From positions 148,480-212,479 of the forward strand of contig NMRB01001054.1 in the NCBI GenBank assembly GCA_002633025.1: a stretch of 64,000 bases of DNA. Reading direction: 5' to 3'. The DNA is from Notospermus geniculatus (lineage: Eukaryota > Nemertea > Pilidiophora > Heteronemertea > Lineidae). The translations under genes were made by a program, and so were the position numbers. The notes under the pieces are model-generated. The model ran no database searches and was not told the DNA's origin. It saw nothing but the letters and a program-made list of their open reading frames with translations. This document shows positions 1 to 12,000 of this stretch, one piece after another. The stretch's first letter is position 1. Each line of letters begins with the position of its first letter.

Positions 1-1039
1 AAATGTTTCATTAGACACATGTAGGTCAACATACAATGAATCACTACCAACTTGAGGTGAGATGGAATTCAGTGCGCCAGACAAATGCGCAGTTCACCGC
101 TCTGAAGCAAGCATGGTCGGCAACGGATTTTTAGCGCCAAACAGCTGATAGGTCTTGGAGGGATTATTGATTCAGAGAATGTTTGGTTGTGTGATGAAAG
201 ATTTCTTCACCATGTGGGACTAAAGGCCTACTTGCCACATTCATTCAGTAAGTGTTCATGAGGGAGGCTGCAAACATCGATGCTGCCGACAGTTGGATGT
301 AAAACTTTCGTTCATTGACTTCCATTCACGCCGGTATATGAATGTTGACGGGCGTGAATCGCTCCCATCCTCAGAGTGTTCGCAGGCGCGATTTAATAAC
401 GCCGGTGAAAGGTTCTTCGGACGTTTTTTATCACGCCCCTGGGCGATTTTTCGCGGGCGCGCGGCGGGCGTGGCACGATCGCGCCCGTTTCCTGACATGC
501 ACTGCTTTTCACAAAGTTTGCACCATGCCCTTCTGAAATCCTAGATATAACACTGCTGTCTGTCTAAATGTGAGTTCATACGTGGACTGGGCCATTCAAC
601 ACCTCTACTGTTGTTGACTAACTTTCAACTTTTAGGGCGATGGTGGCGCCGGCTGCCGAAAAAAAGCGTCAATACCGTGGTCCTTTTAATGACAAGACGC
701 CAAGCAGACGTTCTCAATGAGTTTAATTACAAGCACTTTGACAAGCACTTCAATCATGTCTATTGTTAGACTCAGTTCAAGCACTTGTGTTATTCTCTTT
801 AGGTTGAGTAGGCAAATAAAGCAATCAACGACAACGTGATTTTCAAGTGGACCATACTCGACATGAAATCGATGAGATCAATCCGGGGATTCACGATAAC
901 CTCGGACTGGATCCATTGACCCGCTGTCGGATCGGTGAGTAGATATCGACTTATAATGGCTAGTAAACATAAAGTCGTCTCCGAATTTTGCAAATTTTCA
1001 ACTCCAACCAGGCACTTTCTTCGAGATCCCAGAAATCTG
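1..1039. other. Unassigned sequence left of the repeats
   Basis: It contains a GC-rich patch at 350-510 full of GGGCGNG and CGCGCCCG words. I find no coding signal and no remaining PSAT1 exon. Confidence 0.4.
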
Positions 1040-1090
1040 GGCGGAAGTGCACAGATCTTTGTCGTTTACGTCAATTTGAGAATGATCTAT
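1040..1090 (+). repeat. Terminal fragment of the 240-base palindromic MITE
   Basis: It matches one end of the full copies: GCGGAAGTGCACAGATCT, then GTCGTTTACGTCAATTTGAG and a terminal ATCTAT. Confidence 0.75.
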
Positions 1091-1279
1091 GTACATGTAG
1101 GCTCGAAGTGACCGCTGCACTGTGGCCAGTGGCTCACTTGACGAGGAAAGAAGTTCAAATCGCCCAGACACAGATTTAACCTTGGTAAGTCATGGGATTG
1201 AACAATATGCTGATATGATCTGGTTGGCCTACTACTGGTATTGATGATTTGTCATCCATTCCCTGCATGATTTCGAGGA

Positions 1280-2175
1280 GAAATATCAAGGAGGCAGACG
1301 TGTCCATATCACGTGAACATGCTTACGGATTGATCACATTAGATAAGAACCGTGGCCCTAGGGCCTAGGTGTGGAGCAGGGATGACACACGACCTCAGAA
1401 CTTTGACCTTGGCTTCTCAAACTACCGGTATGTCTCATATACTTTGAGGAGGTAACGTCTGATCTCAATTTCAAAACATTTACCGAGGCTGCCAGTCCAA
1501 CAATTTATTTAAGCCAGACCAATGTCCATCACGTGAACAAGACTCGATAACAACCGTGGGGCCAGGGCTTATCTTGGACTTGGAGCAGGGATGACACACC
1601 AACCTTAAACTTTGGCCTCCCTTTGTTCAGAAATATGGCATCTCCTTGACTGCATCCCGTCAAGGAGGTATGTGTCTATTTTCGGCTTCTCAAATGTTTC
1701 ATCTACTTCGAGGAGGTTACGTCTGATCTCAATTCATTTCAAAACATTTACCAAAGCTGGCAATCCAATAACTAATTGAGGCAGACCAATGTCCATTTAA
1801 TGAACACGATTTGATAACAACCGTGGGGCCAGGGCTTATCTTGGACTTGGAGCAGGGATGACACACCAACCTCAAACTTTGGCCTCTCTTTGTTCAAAAA
1901 TATGGCAGCTCTTGACTGCATCTCGTCAAGGAGGTTATGTATCTACTTTCAATTGGTTCCCAATGACAGTTGTTCAATACCATTCAAGACAGGCCACGTC
2001 ACATGACATGAACACGACTTTGAGGAGTGATACCGTGGGGCCAGGGCTTATCAGGCAGGTCTTGGACTTGGTGCAGGGATGACACACCAACACGAGGACT
2101 TTGGCTTCCCTTTGTTCAATGGCAGCTCCTTGACTACCAGTTCAGTATGTCTAATCTAAATCTAGGAGGTAGCGT
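1280..2175 (+). repeat. Irregular tandem repeat of about 210-270 bases
   Basis: The block GGGGCCAGGGCTTATC followed by GACTTGGAGCAGGGATGACA recurs near 1340 (diverged), 1558, 1826 and 2038, with GAGGAGGTAACGTCTGATCT between copies. Confidence 0.75.
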
Positions 2176-2862
2176 ATGCACTTGAGGCAAAATGGGTTTA
2201 GAGCTTGTGCAGCGGCTCATTATGACCGGTCCACCATGCCGACGTCGACGACAAAGTGCGCCACATGTAGATCACGTCATGGCTGAAGACGCACGCACTC
2301 CACCTGCGCTGCCGACAAACTGCACCACGTGGGTCGCCGATGTCAGTTTGACCGTCAAGATGGCGGATTTTCCCGTGATGATGTCATCTGCACATGCTCT
2401 ATAGAGGCCTTGCAAATGACATCACGTGCTGCCATGCTGGGGGCACATGCTGCAGAGGTGCAGCGAAATGAGCCGTGCATGCCCCAATGACGTTTCGTCA
2501 AACAGTGGCGTGGCGCACTTCACGCAGTTCACGTCACGTCACATTTGGCACCCTGTGCCCTCCAGCATTGCCGCCAGGATGATGTCATTGCAACGCCTAG
2601 ACCTTTTCAACCAATATTATGCAAATGTGGGCAAAAACTCACCTATAAAATCCCTTAGAACTGTCAAGCGTGTCGTAGACTAGGTTTGACTTGAGTATAT
2701 TACGCTTCTCCATGGCAACAATGCCTCCCTGTTGTAAAATCCATTCGAATACGAGGCCCATGATGTAAATGCTGAAAAAAAGAAAACCACAGGATTACTC
2801 AGACGCTAGGCCTATCATCTTCCATTTTGGCTGCTTGCGGATTAGAATGTTATCTTTCGGAA

Positions 2863-3277
2863 CCAGTTAAGTATGGAAGAGGCCATCTCAAGCTACTCAT
2901 GTTCCTCACTTGGATGGGGCTTTTACTTGCCCTTGAAAAGGCACAAGGTACAAGGCACCATGGCTTACTGTCCCATGTGAAGCCAAAGCATTATTGTCCC
3001 TGGTAAGCATGGAAGAGGCCATCTCAAGCTGCTCATGTTCCTCACTTGGATGGGGTCTTTTACTTGCCCTTGCAAAGGTACAAGCACCACAGCTTACTGT
3101 CCCATGTGACGGACGCGAAGAGCCAGGGATGGTTAATCCCATGTGGCCCACAAAGGATTCAAAACTGTGAGCTACCGTTTGCTAAGCGGAGTCCACTTAG
3201 CAAGTGGTAGCCGACTGATAGCCCCGTGGTTATCACGTCCGGGATGTGATAACCACTCAGCTATCAAGGCTCCTCGG
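2863..3277 (-). repeat. tRNA-derived SINE family 1, two stacked copies
   Basis: A 3' fragment (2863-2981) abuts a fuller copy (2983-3277) on the minus strand. The 3' part has CCTTGCAAGGGCAAGTAAAA-type sequence (here GCAAAGG). The 5' part is a tRNA-like head with GTGGTTATCAC box-A-like sequence. Confidence 0.75.
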
Positions 3278-3332
3278 AACCACAGCCTAGACAACTGACT
3301 ATTACTGTTACAGTGAGGGGACATGAACTTAC

Positions 3333-6300
3333 CTATACGTTGGTGGTGTGTTATACAGCGAGTTCATTCCACCCTGTACCTTGTAGTCAAAGATGATGGG
3401 ACATTCTTTCAGAGCAAAACCGATCAAGTCCTCTCGGATGATGACGACAGTCACTCCAGCACATCCAACGTTCTTTTGTGCACCAGCAAATACTAAACCA
3501 AACTGAAAGAGAAGAGGACATTTATATTCATTGATCAGGTTTTTGACTTGACTTAGCCAGCAGAACACCAGACGATAATGTAAGCGATCTGCATGCCACG
3601 GATCTTCTCACCAGCCACCGCAGACTAGGCCAGTTTTGGTATTGTTTGACAATGGGTGAACATCGCTGGCAAGAGGATTCCATGCTTCGCTATCCAGCGC
3701 ATACTTGGTGTCAACAGCCGATTTTGCCAGTGGCTTCTAGGAATCTGCATGGAATCTGACCAGAGACTTTAGCCAGCAGCACACCAGGCGATATCGCAAG
3801 TGATCTACTCGCCAGCCACTGCAGGCTGGCGATATCAACTTCGGTACTGGTATTGTTTGATATTGGGTGAACATCACTGGTGAGAGGATTCCACGCATCA
3901 CTATCCAGCGAACAACTGGATTCAACAGCCAATTTTGGTCGCTTGCGATCAGATTGCTTGCAATATCGTGTAGTTTGCTGCTTGCTAACTTGTGGGGGAA
4001 TTGTTGGTCTTGTAAATGAAGCAAAGTAGGTGAAATTTTTTTGTTGACATCTTACAGAGTTGGAAAGCAAAGCTAAAGGGTATCCTATTTGACTTGGGCT
4101 AACTAAGCTCAAAGGATCTTCAACTGGAAATTGCAAGGAAAAGTGGAAAATTCAAAGTCAATTTGGCTTCAAGAATGGATCTGCACAGCTCCAATCCTGA
4201 TTTGAAATGCAAAACCAGAATGATTTCGAAAGTGGAGGACAAGACAGACAACAAACAATGATTCTAACTCACCTTAGAAACATCTAAAGGCCTTGACAAG
4301 AAATTTGAAGATGCGTCCGCGACGAGGGGCACGTTGTTTGGTACATTGGGGATATCCTGGTACTCGACACCGTGAATTGTCTCGTTCAGGCAGATGTAAA
4401 CGTACGACGCACTTGGGTTGAATTTCCACGCCGACTGATCAGGAATTTCCGTATACTTGTCCGTTTTTGGTACGACTAGATTCACTCGCCCGTATTTTTC
4501 CGCTTCTTTTGCGGCCTTCGCGGACCAGGCACCAGTGCTGACGTAATCGGCGCAGCGGTCCGGTTTGTACCCCATGAGATTCAAGGGAACTGCCGCGAAT
4601 TCTCCCGTACCGCCACCTTGTAAGAAGAGCACCTTGTAGTTGTCTGGGATTGTCCTGAAAGTAAAAAGAGGGTCAAAAACATAAGCCCCTTTTAGACTAT
4701 CAGTTGAAGCCTGCTGAGCTCGGCCTGAACTGCTGCACTGCCATAATCAACTGAGCCGAGTCCACCCCTAGTTGCAATGGTCACCTGTAAAAACATACCA
4801 TCTGTCGTGGTGTAAATGACATAAGGCTAACATCAATTAGATGACGCATTCAACTGCACTCAGGCAAGGGTGCCAGATTGGCCGTACACCACGCAGAATT
4901 GTATCGAACCACGCTGGGCCCAGATCGTCCTACTTCTGATTGCAGGGCTCAATTCAGTTCCACTTGGTACCAGGACAACCTGGTTCTACGTTACGCTATA
5001 CAGAGGATTGTAGGGCTCTGCTTGGTTCCATTTATACCGGGACAAACTGGCTCAACCTGTTAACTACTGGTAACACTTACAATAACTCTCGCAGGTCTTC
5101 CTCTGCTTTATTGATGATTTTGGAGAATGTAGCGGATCTGTGACTCATCTCTGAAAGAAAAGAATCGTAATATGTGAATAACCTGCCACCCAGACCACGT
5201 GCCACAATGCGAGACCATTCATTGCCCCACGACTGGAGACTGACCAAGTCGTCTGCTGATGAGGTTCGGTGTCAAACGCGGCGTCCTGCAAATTTGATCG
5301 TGCATCAGACAGAGATGCTGGCGTCTGAAGTAGTACTGGTACATGTATGTCTGCCTTTGTCACTGTTTGTGCTGATGTGTTCCACATATGTGACCCGGCA
5401 CGACAAAATGAGTCAGAATGCGCACATAAGAAGACCCAACATGTCCAAGGTGACACCAGCGGTTCGCTGATTTCAGGATTGTTTGCCCATTGTGAAATTT
5501 GACTTGGTCGATTTCTGTGGTTGCTGTCTGGTTCCACCTTCGGTCTTCTTCTGTGCGACTTCCGACTCATTTTGCTGTGCCGGGTCACATATGATATCGG
5601 TTATTCTTGTGAAGTGATTTCAGTTCACGTTTGTTTTTCCATTCTAAAATCTTCATACACCACCAATTGACAATGTGTTTTCCACTTACCCATGACACTG
5701 ATGCCAGAATTGTTATAGTTGAGAAGCTCATCTTTGGCCTTGGCTAAGACCTGCAAGAACAAACGAAAGATCAAGATAGGGAATACTGAGCAAGCAGAAC
5801 ACACAACAGTGAAAATCCAGGGGATTATAATTATAGCCTATTTAACGGACTGCTGGAGCTAATCTCCTCCTTTTTCACCAATTTATAAGTCTTTTATCAC
5901 AAAACAAGCACAGGGGGTGTTATTTCTTCAGAAAATCTGACTGTAGGGGGGTTAGGATAATAATACTTTGCACATTCCCTGCACAAGGATGTAATTGTAA
6001 ATTCCCTCCTGTCATTAAGCACCATGCTTCCCATGTTTTATTTTCTAAAAACTCGGCTTGAAGTCTCCCAGTAGGCCAGTTATAGAACTCAGAGCTACTA
6101 AGGCTGAGCACAGAAAGGGCAAAAGCCCAGCCAAGGCCGAAACAAGATGCAAGCCAAAGAAGATAGGCCTACCCCATCATCAAAAGAAATAGTCCTAGCG
6201 ACCTAGGCCTATACGGAAGCAGCTGTCAGGCCTAGCGAGGCCGTGAAAAACTGAGGAAGGCACACAAGATCCTAAGCCGTGCAACTAAATCCATCTCAAA

Positions 6301-6844
6301 ATGTCAGGACACTTTTCCCGGTGATGTGCCTTCCTGTTACACCACCAGCGGCGGCGTCGTCGAAACCAAACCGCGTTGACAACAACGAATACCCCACTGG
6401 GAAAACCCACCAAAGGAAGAACCAAAAATAGATCACTTTTCCAGCAAGCTCATTTGCATAATAGGGTGAAGGTCACGCTGCGGGGAAAATTACTCTGCGA
6501 CGCAGAGACCGTTGGCGGAAAATCTTATGCAACAAAACGCCGGTTCAGGCCTTCCAGATGATTAGATGATGATATTTCTTTGGTGAATACTTAGTAATCT
6601 TACATACTAACGTACGATGTCAAGTTGAAAAAGTTGACTCGGATTAAAAATTGAGAAAACGGGAAATTTTCGGGCGAAACCCTGAACACACTCTCCGGCG
6701 ACGAATGGAAATCAGCTGTCGAGCGCGCGCTGCGCCGGACTTGTACTTCCTTGTCAACAGCAGAAAATCGGATCTACTCACCGGTTCTGGTAGTTTTGCA
6801 GGACCAGGACTGAAATTACAGACTTTCTTTTGTGAGGTCGTCAT
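3333..6844 (-). CDS. PSAT1: Phosphoserine aminotransferase, 5' five exons (gene runs off the left edge)
   Basis: PSAT1 is a cytosolic PLP-dependent class V aminotransferase. It converts 3-phosphohydroxypyruvate plus glutamate to phosphoserine in serine synthesis. Coding exons on the minus strand are 6844-6782, 5750-5690, 5150-5081, 4654-4273 and 3502-3333. All have GT-AG borders and the phases join (0, 1, 2, 0, then 2 out), giving 248 full codons. Exon 1 encodes [19 protein letters not shown], exon 3 begins EMSHRS, exon 4 has the [11 protein letters not shown] loop and [11 protein letters not shown], and exon 5 has FAGAQKNVG with the Schiff-base lysine. About 120 C-terminal residues of the usual ~370 are missing, and I found no matching exon between 1 and 3332. 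Nothing visible suggests a pseudogene. Identity rests on several family motifs in order, so I am very sure of it. Confidence 0.96.
3549..3992. repeat. Palindromic repeat pair, CACACCAGGCGATATCGCAAG family
   Basis: Two related units (3549-3726 and 3767-3992) in a PSAT1 intron share AGCACACCAGGCGATATCGC, GAGTAGATC/GATCTACTCGCC and GTGAACATC...GTGAGAGGATTCCA. The same family appears at 50080-50560. Confidence 0.65.
5383..5592. repeat. Inverted-repeat element, ends TGTGACCCGGCAC
   Basis: Terminal inverted repeats CACATATGTGACCCGGCA and CAAAATGAGTC flank about 150 bases in a PSAT1 intron. A single end of the same family occurs at 39631-39665. Confidence 0.65.
5751..6781 (-). other. PSAT1 intron 1
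   Basis: No exon or recognised repeat is seen apart from a GC-rich stretch near 6340-6550. Confidence 0.5.
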
Positions 6845-6904
6845 TTTGCTAAGAAATTCGGGGGTAAATCCACACACAATGAAGCACTTCAGCGGTTCAA
6901 TAGT

Positions 6905-7045
6905 CAAAGACAAACTCTATGCGGTGAAAATCATTATATACAAACATGTTACCCACGTGACTGCTACGTCACTGTCGGCTCGTTTGTGATTGGCTGATCA
7001 GAAAGGAGGGCGCGTTGATTGGTCGCGGTCATGTTCACGTGTACA
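6905..7045 (-). promoter_or_regulatory. Probable PSAT1 promoter
   Basis: Read on the minus strand, a TATATAAT box lies at about 6932-6941, roughly 90 bases upstream of the PSAT1 start codon at 6844. Two CCAAT boxes (plus strand: TGATTGG near 6988 and 7017) lie 50-85 bases further up. CACGTG E-box cores occur at about 6954 and 7036, and a TACGTCAC site near 6966. This is an ordinary metazoan core-promoter layout. The transcription start near 6905 is inferred from the TATA spacing. Confidence 0.6.
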
Positions 7046-7802
7046 GATTCTGCTCCATAAGCACATGGTAGTTTTCCTCAGTGGAAAATTTCCATTCCGT
7101 TGATATCGAGGAGCCCGGCTGATAGTGTTTATCGCATAATATTAAAGATTTTTTGGTGTGATTAATAGATGAAGCTGTCTGAGTGGGCTTTCTTTGTTTG
7201 AGACGATGTCAGCAGATAGGCCTAGCCCTGGTAGCGCCCGCGGATCGCCTGGGGTGGGGTAGCGGAGTAGTCCTGAGCGAAACCGACGCCCCTGGACTGA
7301 GTTTTGACCATCAATGTTATGTAACATTTTTACAGGGTGCCACTATCCACAGTATCATGGGGAAAATGTTTTATTTTCGTGATTCATGGCTCGCATTTTC
7401 TGCTTTGCATCCTGATGGGCGAAGAAAGGTGGGAAGCGCGCAAGGAAGCGCGGTCTTTCTTTAAATGTAAATGTTTCATTTTCACGCCGGCAACAAGTTA
7501 CACACTCGTGAACGTCTGCCGACCCCACACGTGATCAGCCGACGTCTGCCTGAGGTGAATTGGCGGTAAATAGGCCATCGATCGTTCCGGGCTCCCGACC
7601 GAATAAATAAATAAGTGTACAGATTAGCCTACTTTGTACAAAAAAATCTCCGATGGGAAATGTCGGGCGTGGCATGGTCATGGTGAACGGGGTGCCGCGC
7701 CGCGAAGGATGACCCCCGGCGACGGCTGGCATGCCGCATCCGTTGTAAAGCGCAGCCGATCAGGGCAGGCAGCTTTGTCCCCCCCCCCCCCAAGAATTTC
7801 TT

Positions 7803-8061
7803 TTGCCCCAGGGGCGTAGCTAGGTTTTACGGCCGAGGGGCGGTAAAATTGATTGAGTCTGGAGGCTGAAGCCGGAGAGGGGACCCCCCAGAAAAAAATG
7901 AAAATTTAGGGCCTAGGGCCTACATTCTCTCAGATGCATTTTCCCGACCTCTGACACCACAAATTGCTTGGAGACGGGTAATGTCCTTTTGGAGGAAAAA
8001 TTGTTTTGTCTCTTTTTGCTCTGGGGGCATTTGCCCCCTGCCCTCCACTAGCTACGCCCCT
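7803..8061. repeat. MITE with ends CAGGGGCGTAGCTAG
   Basis: CAGGGGCGTAGCTAG near 7808 is matched by its reverse complement CTAGCTACGCCCCTG at 8048-8062. The sequence between is non-coding. Confidence 0.75.
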
Positions 8062-8170
8062 GGCCCCGTATTCATAAAACTACTTAAGTCTAAGTATGAC
8101 ACTTATCCTTTGTTCAACACAAAAGATAAGTATCATACTTAGACTTAAGTAGCTTTATGAATACGGGGCC
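8062..8170. repeat. Near-perfect fold-back hairpin, ends GGCCCCGTATTCATAAA
   Basis: Arms of about 46 bases with two mismatches surround a short centre. It abuts the preceding MITE directly. Confidence 0.85.
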
Positions 8171-8704
8171 ATATCCCCCATTCAGAGAGGCATTGCGGGC
8201 TATTGCCCAACCCTGCACCGGCCTCTGGAACCTTTATGAAATTCCAGAAAGCAGGCCTATTTTTCGCTAATGAACTTTTAGTGTATTTTGCAGTTATTGA
8301 GGTCTGAATATGTTTTCCTTCAAATACCAAATTTCTTATGATCTTTGGCGGCAAAATAGCTTCACAACCATGCAATCATCCGACGGAGTAGTGGTTCCAT
8401 AGCCCAATGAGAGATGGCGCTGCACTCTTTGATTGAAGTTGGACGTCTGCTTTTCATCTTCTTGACGTTTTTGAAGGATCGCCAACGCCAAAATAACGCC
8501 TGCGTTAATTCTGCTGTCATACTGGACTAAATCGGTCATTGAAAAACCAATAACTTCCAGAATGAGGCTAATTATTGAGTGAATTGGCGACGAATGCATC
8601 TGGAATAATGACTCCCTAATTATGCCTATCTAAATGATGAAATTACCAGGATCAACAACCCAGTGATTGAGATAACTGTTCCAGATCATGCAGACGTGTT
8701 TTTT

Positions 8705-8945
8705 TAGTCAATCAATCAATCAATCAATCAATTTTTGTTGCTATTTATCAATTTTTTTGTTGCAATCAGTTTTTTTGTTCAGCGTCAGCTTTTATTAGAA
8801 TCAATCGATCAAATCAATAAATCAATCAATCGGCCAGCCTCACAAAAATTTCATAAATGGTTAGGAACGTTTCAGAAGATAGAAAATACAGAATGCAGAA
8901 AATAGTAAATTGCGATCAATAAATTCATCAATCAATCGAAAATTT
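8705..8945. repeat. (ATCA)n microsatellite and degenerate flank
   Basis: ATCAATCAATCAATCA runs at 8707-8732, with further CAATC/AATCA clusters to 8940. Confidence 0.9.
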
Positions 8946-8959
8946 TATGTTGATCGAAT

Positions 8960-9014
8960 GTAAATTTAGCAGACGACGCATCCCGGCTGCAGCTGATGAC
9001 GTCACGGCTTCAAG
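8960..9014 (+). promoter_or_regulatory. Candidate upstream promoter/5' leader of pyruvate kinase (CRE site)
   Basis: A perfect CRE octamer TGACGTCA at 8997-9004 sits 10 bases before the candidate first ATG at 9015, in a locally GC-rich stretch that follows an (ATCA)n tract. The start context CAAGATGG is a good Kozak match. No TATA box is evident. Whether the CRE lies upstream or inside the leader depends on the unknown transcription start. Confidence 0.4.
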
Positions 9015-9038
9015 ATGGCTTCCACGGAGGGCAGTAAG
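9015..9038 (+). CDS. PKM: Pyruvate kinase candidate first coding exon (P1)
   Basis: This exon encodes MASTEGSK and ends in phase 0 at a GTAAAA donor. It has no homology of its own. I assign it because it has a strong Kozak ATG, is the nearest such start upstream on the plus strand, and its phase 0 donor fits both the 19344 cassette and exon A (23223), which has an acceptor but no start codon. Vertebrate PKM likewise opens with a short poorly conserved peptide. A different, unseen first exon remains possible. Confidence 0.55.
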
Positions 9039-12000
9039 GTAAAACGTCCTTCCAAGGTAGAGTAAAATCTCTGCTCTGCATGGACTAAAAGAGATCCCGG
9101 AGTATGGAAAATAATCACAGATATTTATCGATTTGAGTCATCTCCATTTCACGCGTTTTCATGCGTTACATTTCGCTCTCGATCGCTTTATTCGGCTTCA
9201 GTCCCTCGCCGGATCGCAAAATTTTTGCCCTTTCTCGGGCTTCTGCATACCCTTGCCTTTTTGGCGTGCTTTTGTACGTGCATCATGCACTGCGGTACAG
9301 CCCCGATGCACTGTTCAGTGTTCTGCAGGAATCAAAGTTCATATTCTGAAAAGCAGATTTTGGTCCGTCGAACAGGCCAATAAATCAAGTCGCACACAAT
9401 ACAAAATGCATTAGAACATCAATTTTTTGGGTCGCACAGAGCAAAATCCACCAAGTTGCATTTTACATTTTAGACCACCCGGCAAACAGGCAAAGCAAAT
9501 GCTGGGTCATGAACTTTGAACCCTGTTCTGCCCCGCCCCCTCCCATTCATTCATTCATTGATGTCTTGTCTTGTTCATGAAAAAGCGTGCTAGGCTAGGC
9601 CCTGATCGTGCTGATCAATGATGACGTCAAGTGTTGGTTGGTTGTGTGAATCATGAATGTGATTTGTGAATTTTTATTATTTTGTGAGTGTGACGGTGTC
9701 GGTCACGGCACAGCATGATGATTGATAGACATCCTCACCTCACCTGCGAAAGGTGGCCATCCATGACATGCATGAGTCATGACCATGATGACAGGCCAGA
9801 AGAAGGGGTAAACAAACCTCAGTGGGCCTATAGATTTAGTCTCAGTAACTGGGACTCTGTATGCTCCGCTTTTGCTTTTACAAACTGACTTTTACATAGC
9901 GCGCATACAGAGTCTCAGATTGCCCAATACATTCCCTGTGGAGCAACTCCGCGCCGAATTCCGGGCGGGCACTGTTAATTCACAAACCAGGACGAAAATC
10001 CACAATATTGTATTCCTGTGTTGATGAGCTACCGTCGATACACCATTGCCGAGTGAATTCAGTAAAATCCCATCCTTATTTACTTCCCAAATCGACTTTG
10101 AAATCCACTCCTCGAAACTAAATGCACAGGCCGCCACACGCCATGATGAGAGTCTCGCGCAATGCAGTTGCGCAGTCATGGCAGACAGTTGACGTTAGTC
10201 TCGTTCTCATTCAGTGTCAGCGACTACGCCCAGTCACGTGACCTCGGGTCTTGTGACAGCTACGAGTTCGCGACTTGTTTACATGTGTTGGTGACATTTC
10301 GACGGAGTTTTGTATCAAAGTTTTTTCCTAATTAGTGCCAATTTTTCAGTCTTTTGGAATATCACTATGAGAAATGAGGATAAATGAAAGGATTCATCAC
10401 AGTTAATTATTCGAATTTAGATTAGTCAGGTTTGACAATAATTGGTGATTTTGTTCAGTACATGAAATACACTATGCACCACAGGCAGCATATGGGTAAA
10501 CCATAACGTACCAGGCAATAGCCGTCAATGTCATATCGTAAAAGAAGCTATGCCTGGTCGATATGGTTACCATAACTATATAGATTGATCCCATCAACTG
10601 GGCCAAATGGAAATAAATAAGACTTACAAGGCCTATGTGAAATAAAATGTTTACTTCTTGTTGACTTGAGGGCCAATAGTTTGCATTTGACAAAACGGCA
10701 TGCATGACGTCATATGGGATTGGAAATCACATGGCGTGCAGTGTTGTGAACGCTGTCACGTCATGCTGCCAGAGGACCATGTGCGGACTTGAAATCGACG
10801 AAAATCGGCCAAAATTTGACATGAAAATCATTAATTTCTTCAGTATCGCCTCTTATCTTAGATTTTTAATGTCTATGTACCAAAATGAGTTCGGACTGCC
10901 AGGGGCTTTCAGTTTCAATGTTTCATGTGAATATCGTTTCTGGAAGAAAGTTTTACACTTCGTGGTTTTATGGAGCAATAAAGTTGAAAATGGGAGACTT
11001 TAAAACCCGGCAGGCAACGCGAGACAAGACCAAGGCTGACAATAAAGGCGCAGGCACAGACAATCTGAGAAACCACTTGGATGGAGTTGGCGTTATGTAA
11101 TACTAGGATCTTGCTATGGGTCCTAGCTAGTTTGACAGTCACGTCGTTAGTCAAGTAGAGTATGTGGCCTAAATTTGTCATGTGTCATGGAGAAAGTAAT
11201 TCACTAGCAAGCTGAGCTGCGGCAGACCTGTCCATCCCCCACCCCACCCCACCCCAAAAAATCACACTCAGGCCAGACCCAAAAATATGTCTGTTTGCTG
11301 TAACCCGACCGACCCTACATAAATGGTACCGACCCAAAACTTTTTATAGGGGTAATAGCCAATATGTTTTTTTTTATGCCCCAAAGGACCCGATTTGCCG
11401 ACCGGCAATGACGAAGTATGCCGACCTAAAACATTTTACACTTCAAAACTAAATGCCAGTGTGTCATAAACCCCGAAAGACATTGTTTTTTAAACACTAG
11501 TATATTTTTATTTTATTTTGTGGAAATTGCTAATTTTTTTCCACCTCCAACTAAAAAAAATAAAAATATATGCCTACCTACCTATCCAAGCTATTAGGGC
11601 AGGGTCGGGTTACAGCAAACAGACATATTTTTGGGTCTGGCCTCAGCTGACTTTATATAATAGACTTGCTGCTTGATGCTTTAGCAAGTTTGAATGAATG
11701 ACCTTGAGACTGACTGAGGCTGCCCTTGATAGACAAAGTGCAAAATGTACTAATCAGTGAATGAGTTTGAGTAGCCATTTTAACTCGACTCTATAGACTA
11801 TCATTATTCATAACAGCTTTAATTCACCTGTTTCTATCACTATCAGTCCAATTTCAATGAATATGTATTGGCAACACGTGGCCATCTTCAGACCACAGTC
11901 AGCAGTATGCAAACATACCATGAGAATAAGGAATATTTTAGGTGTGCTCAATGATAAGCACCTGTAGTAGGCCTACTATAGCACTGCAGCTGGTCTTCAG

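Noticed and set aside
9892-10179. Possible minus-strand first exon with a GTAAAT donor
   Set aside because: No homology. The ORF continues past the donor, and PSAT1 already has a complete first exon at 6844.
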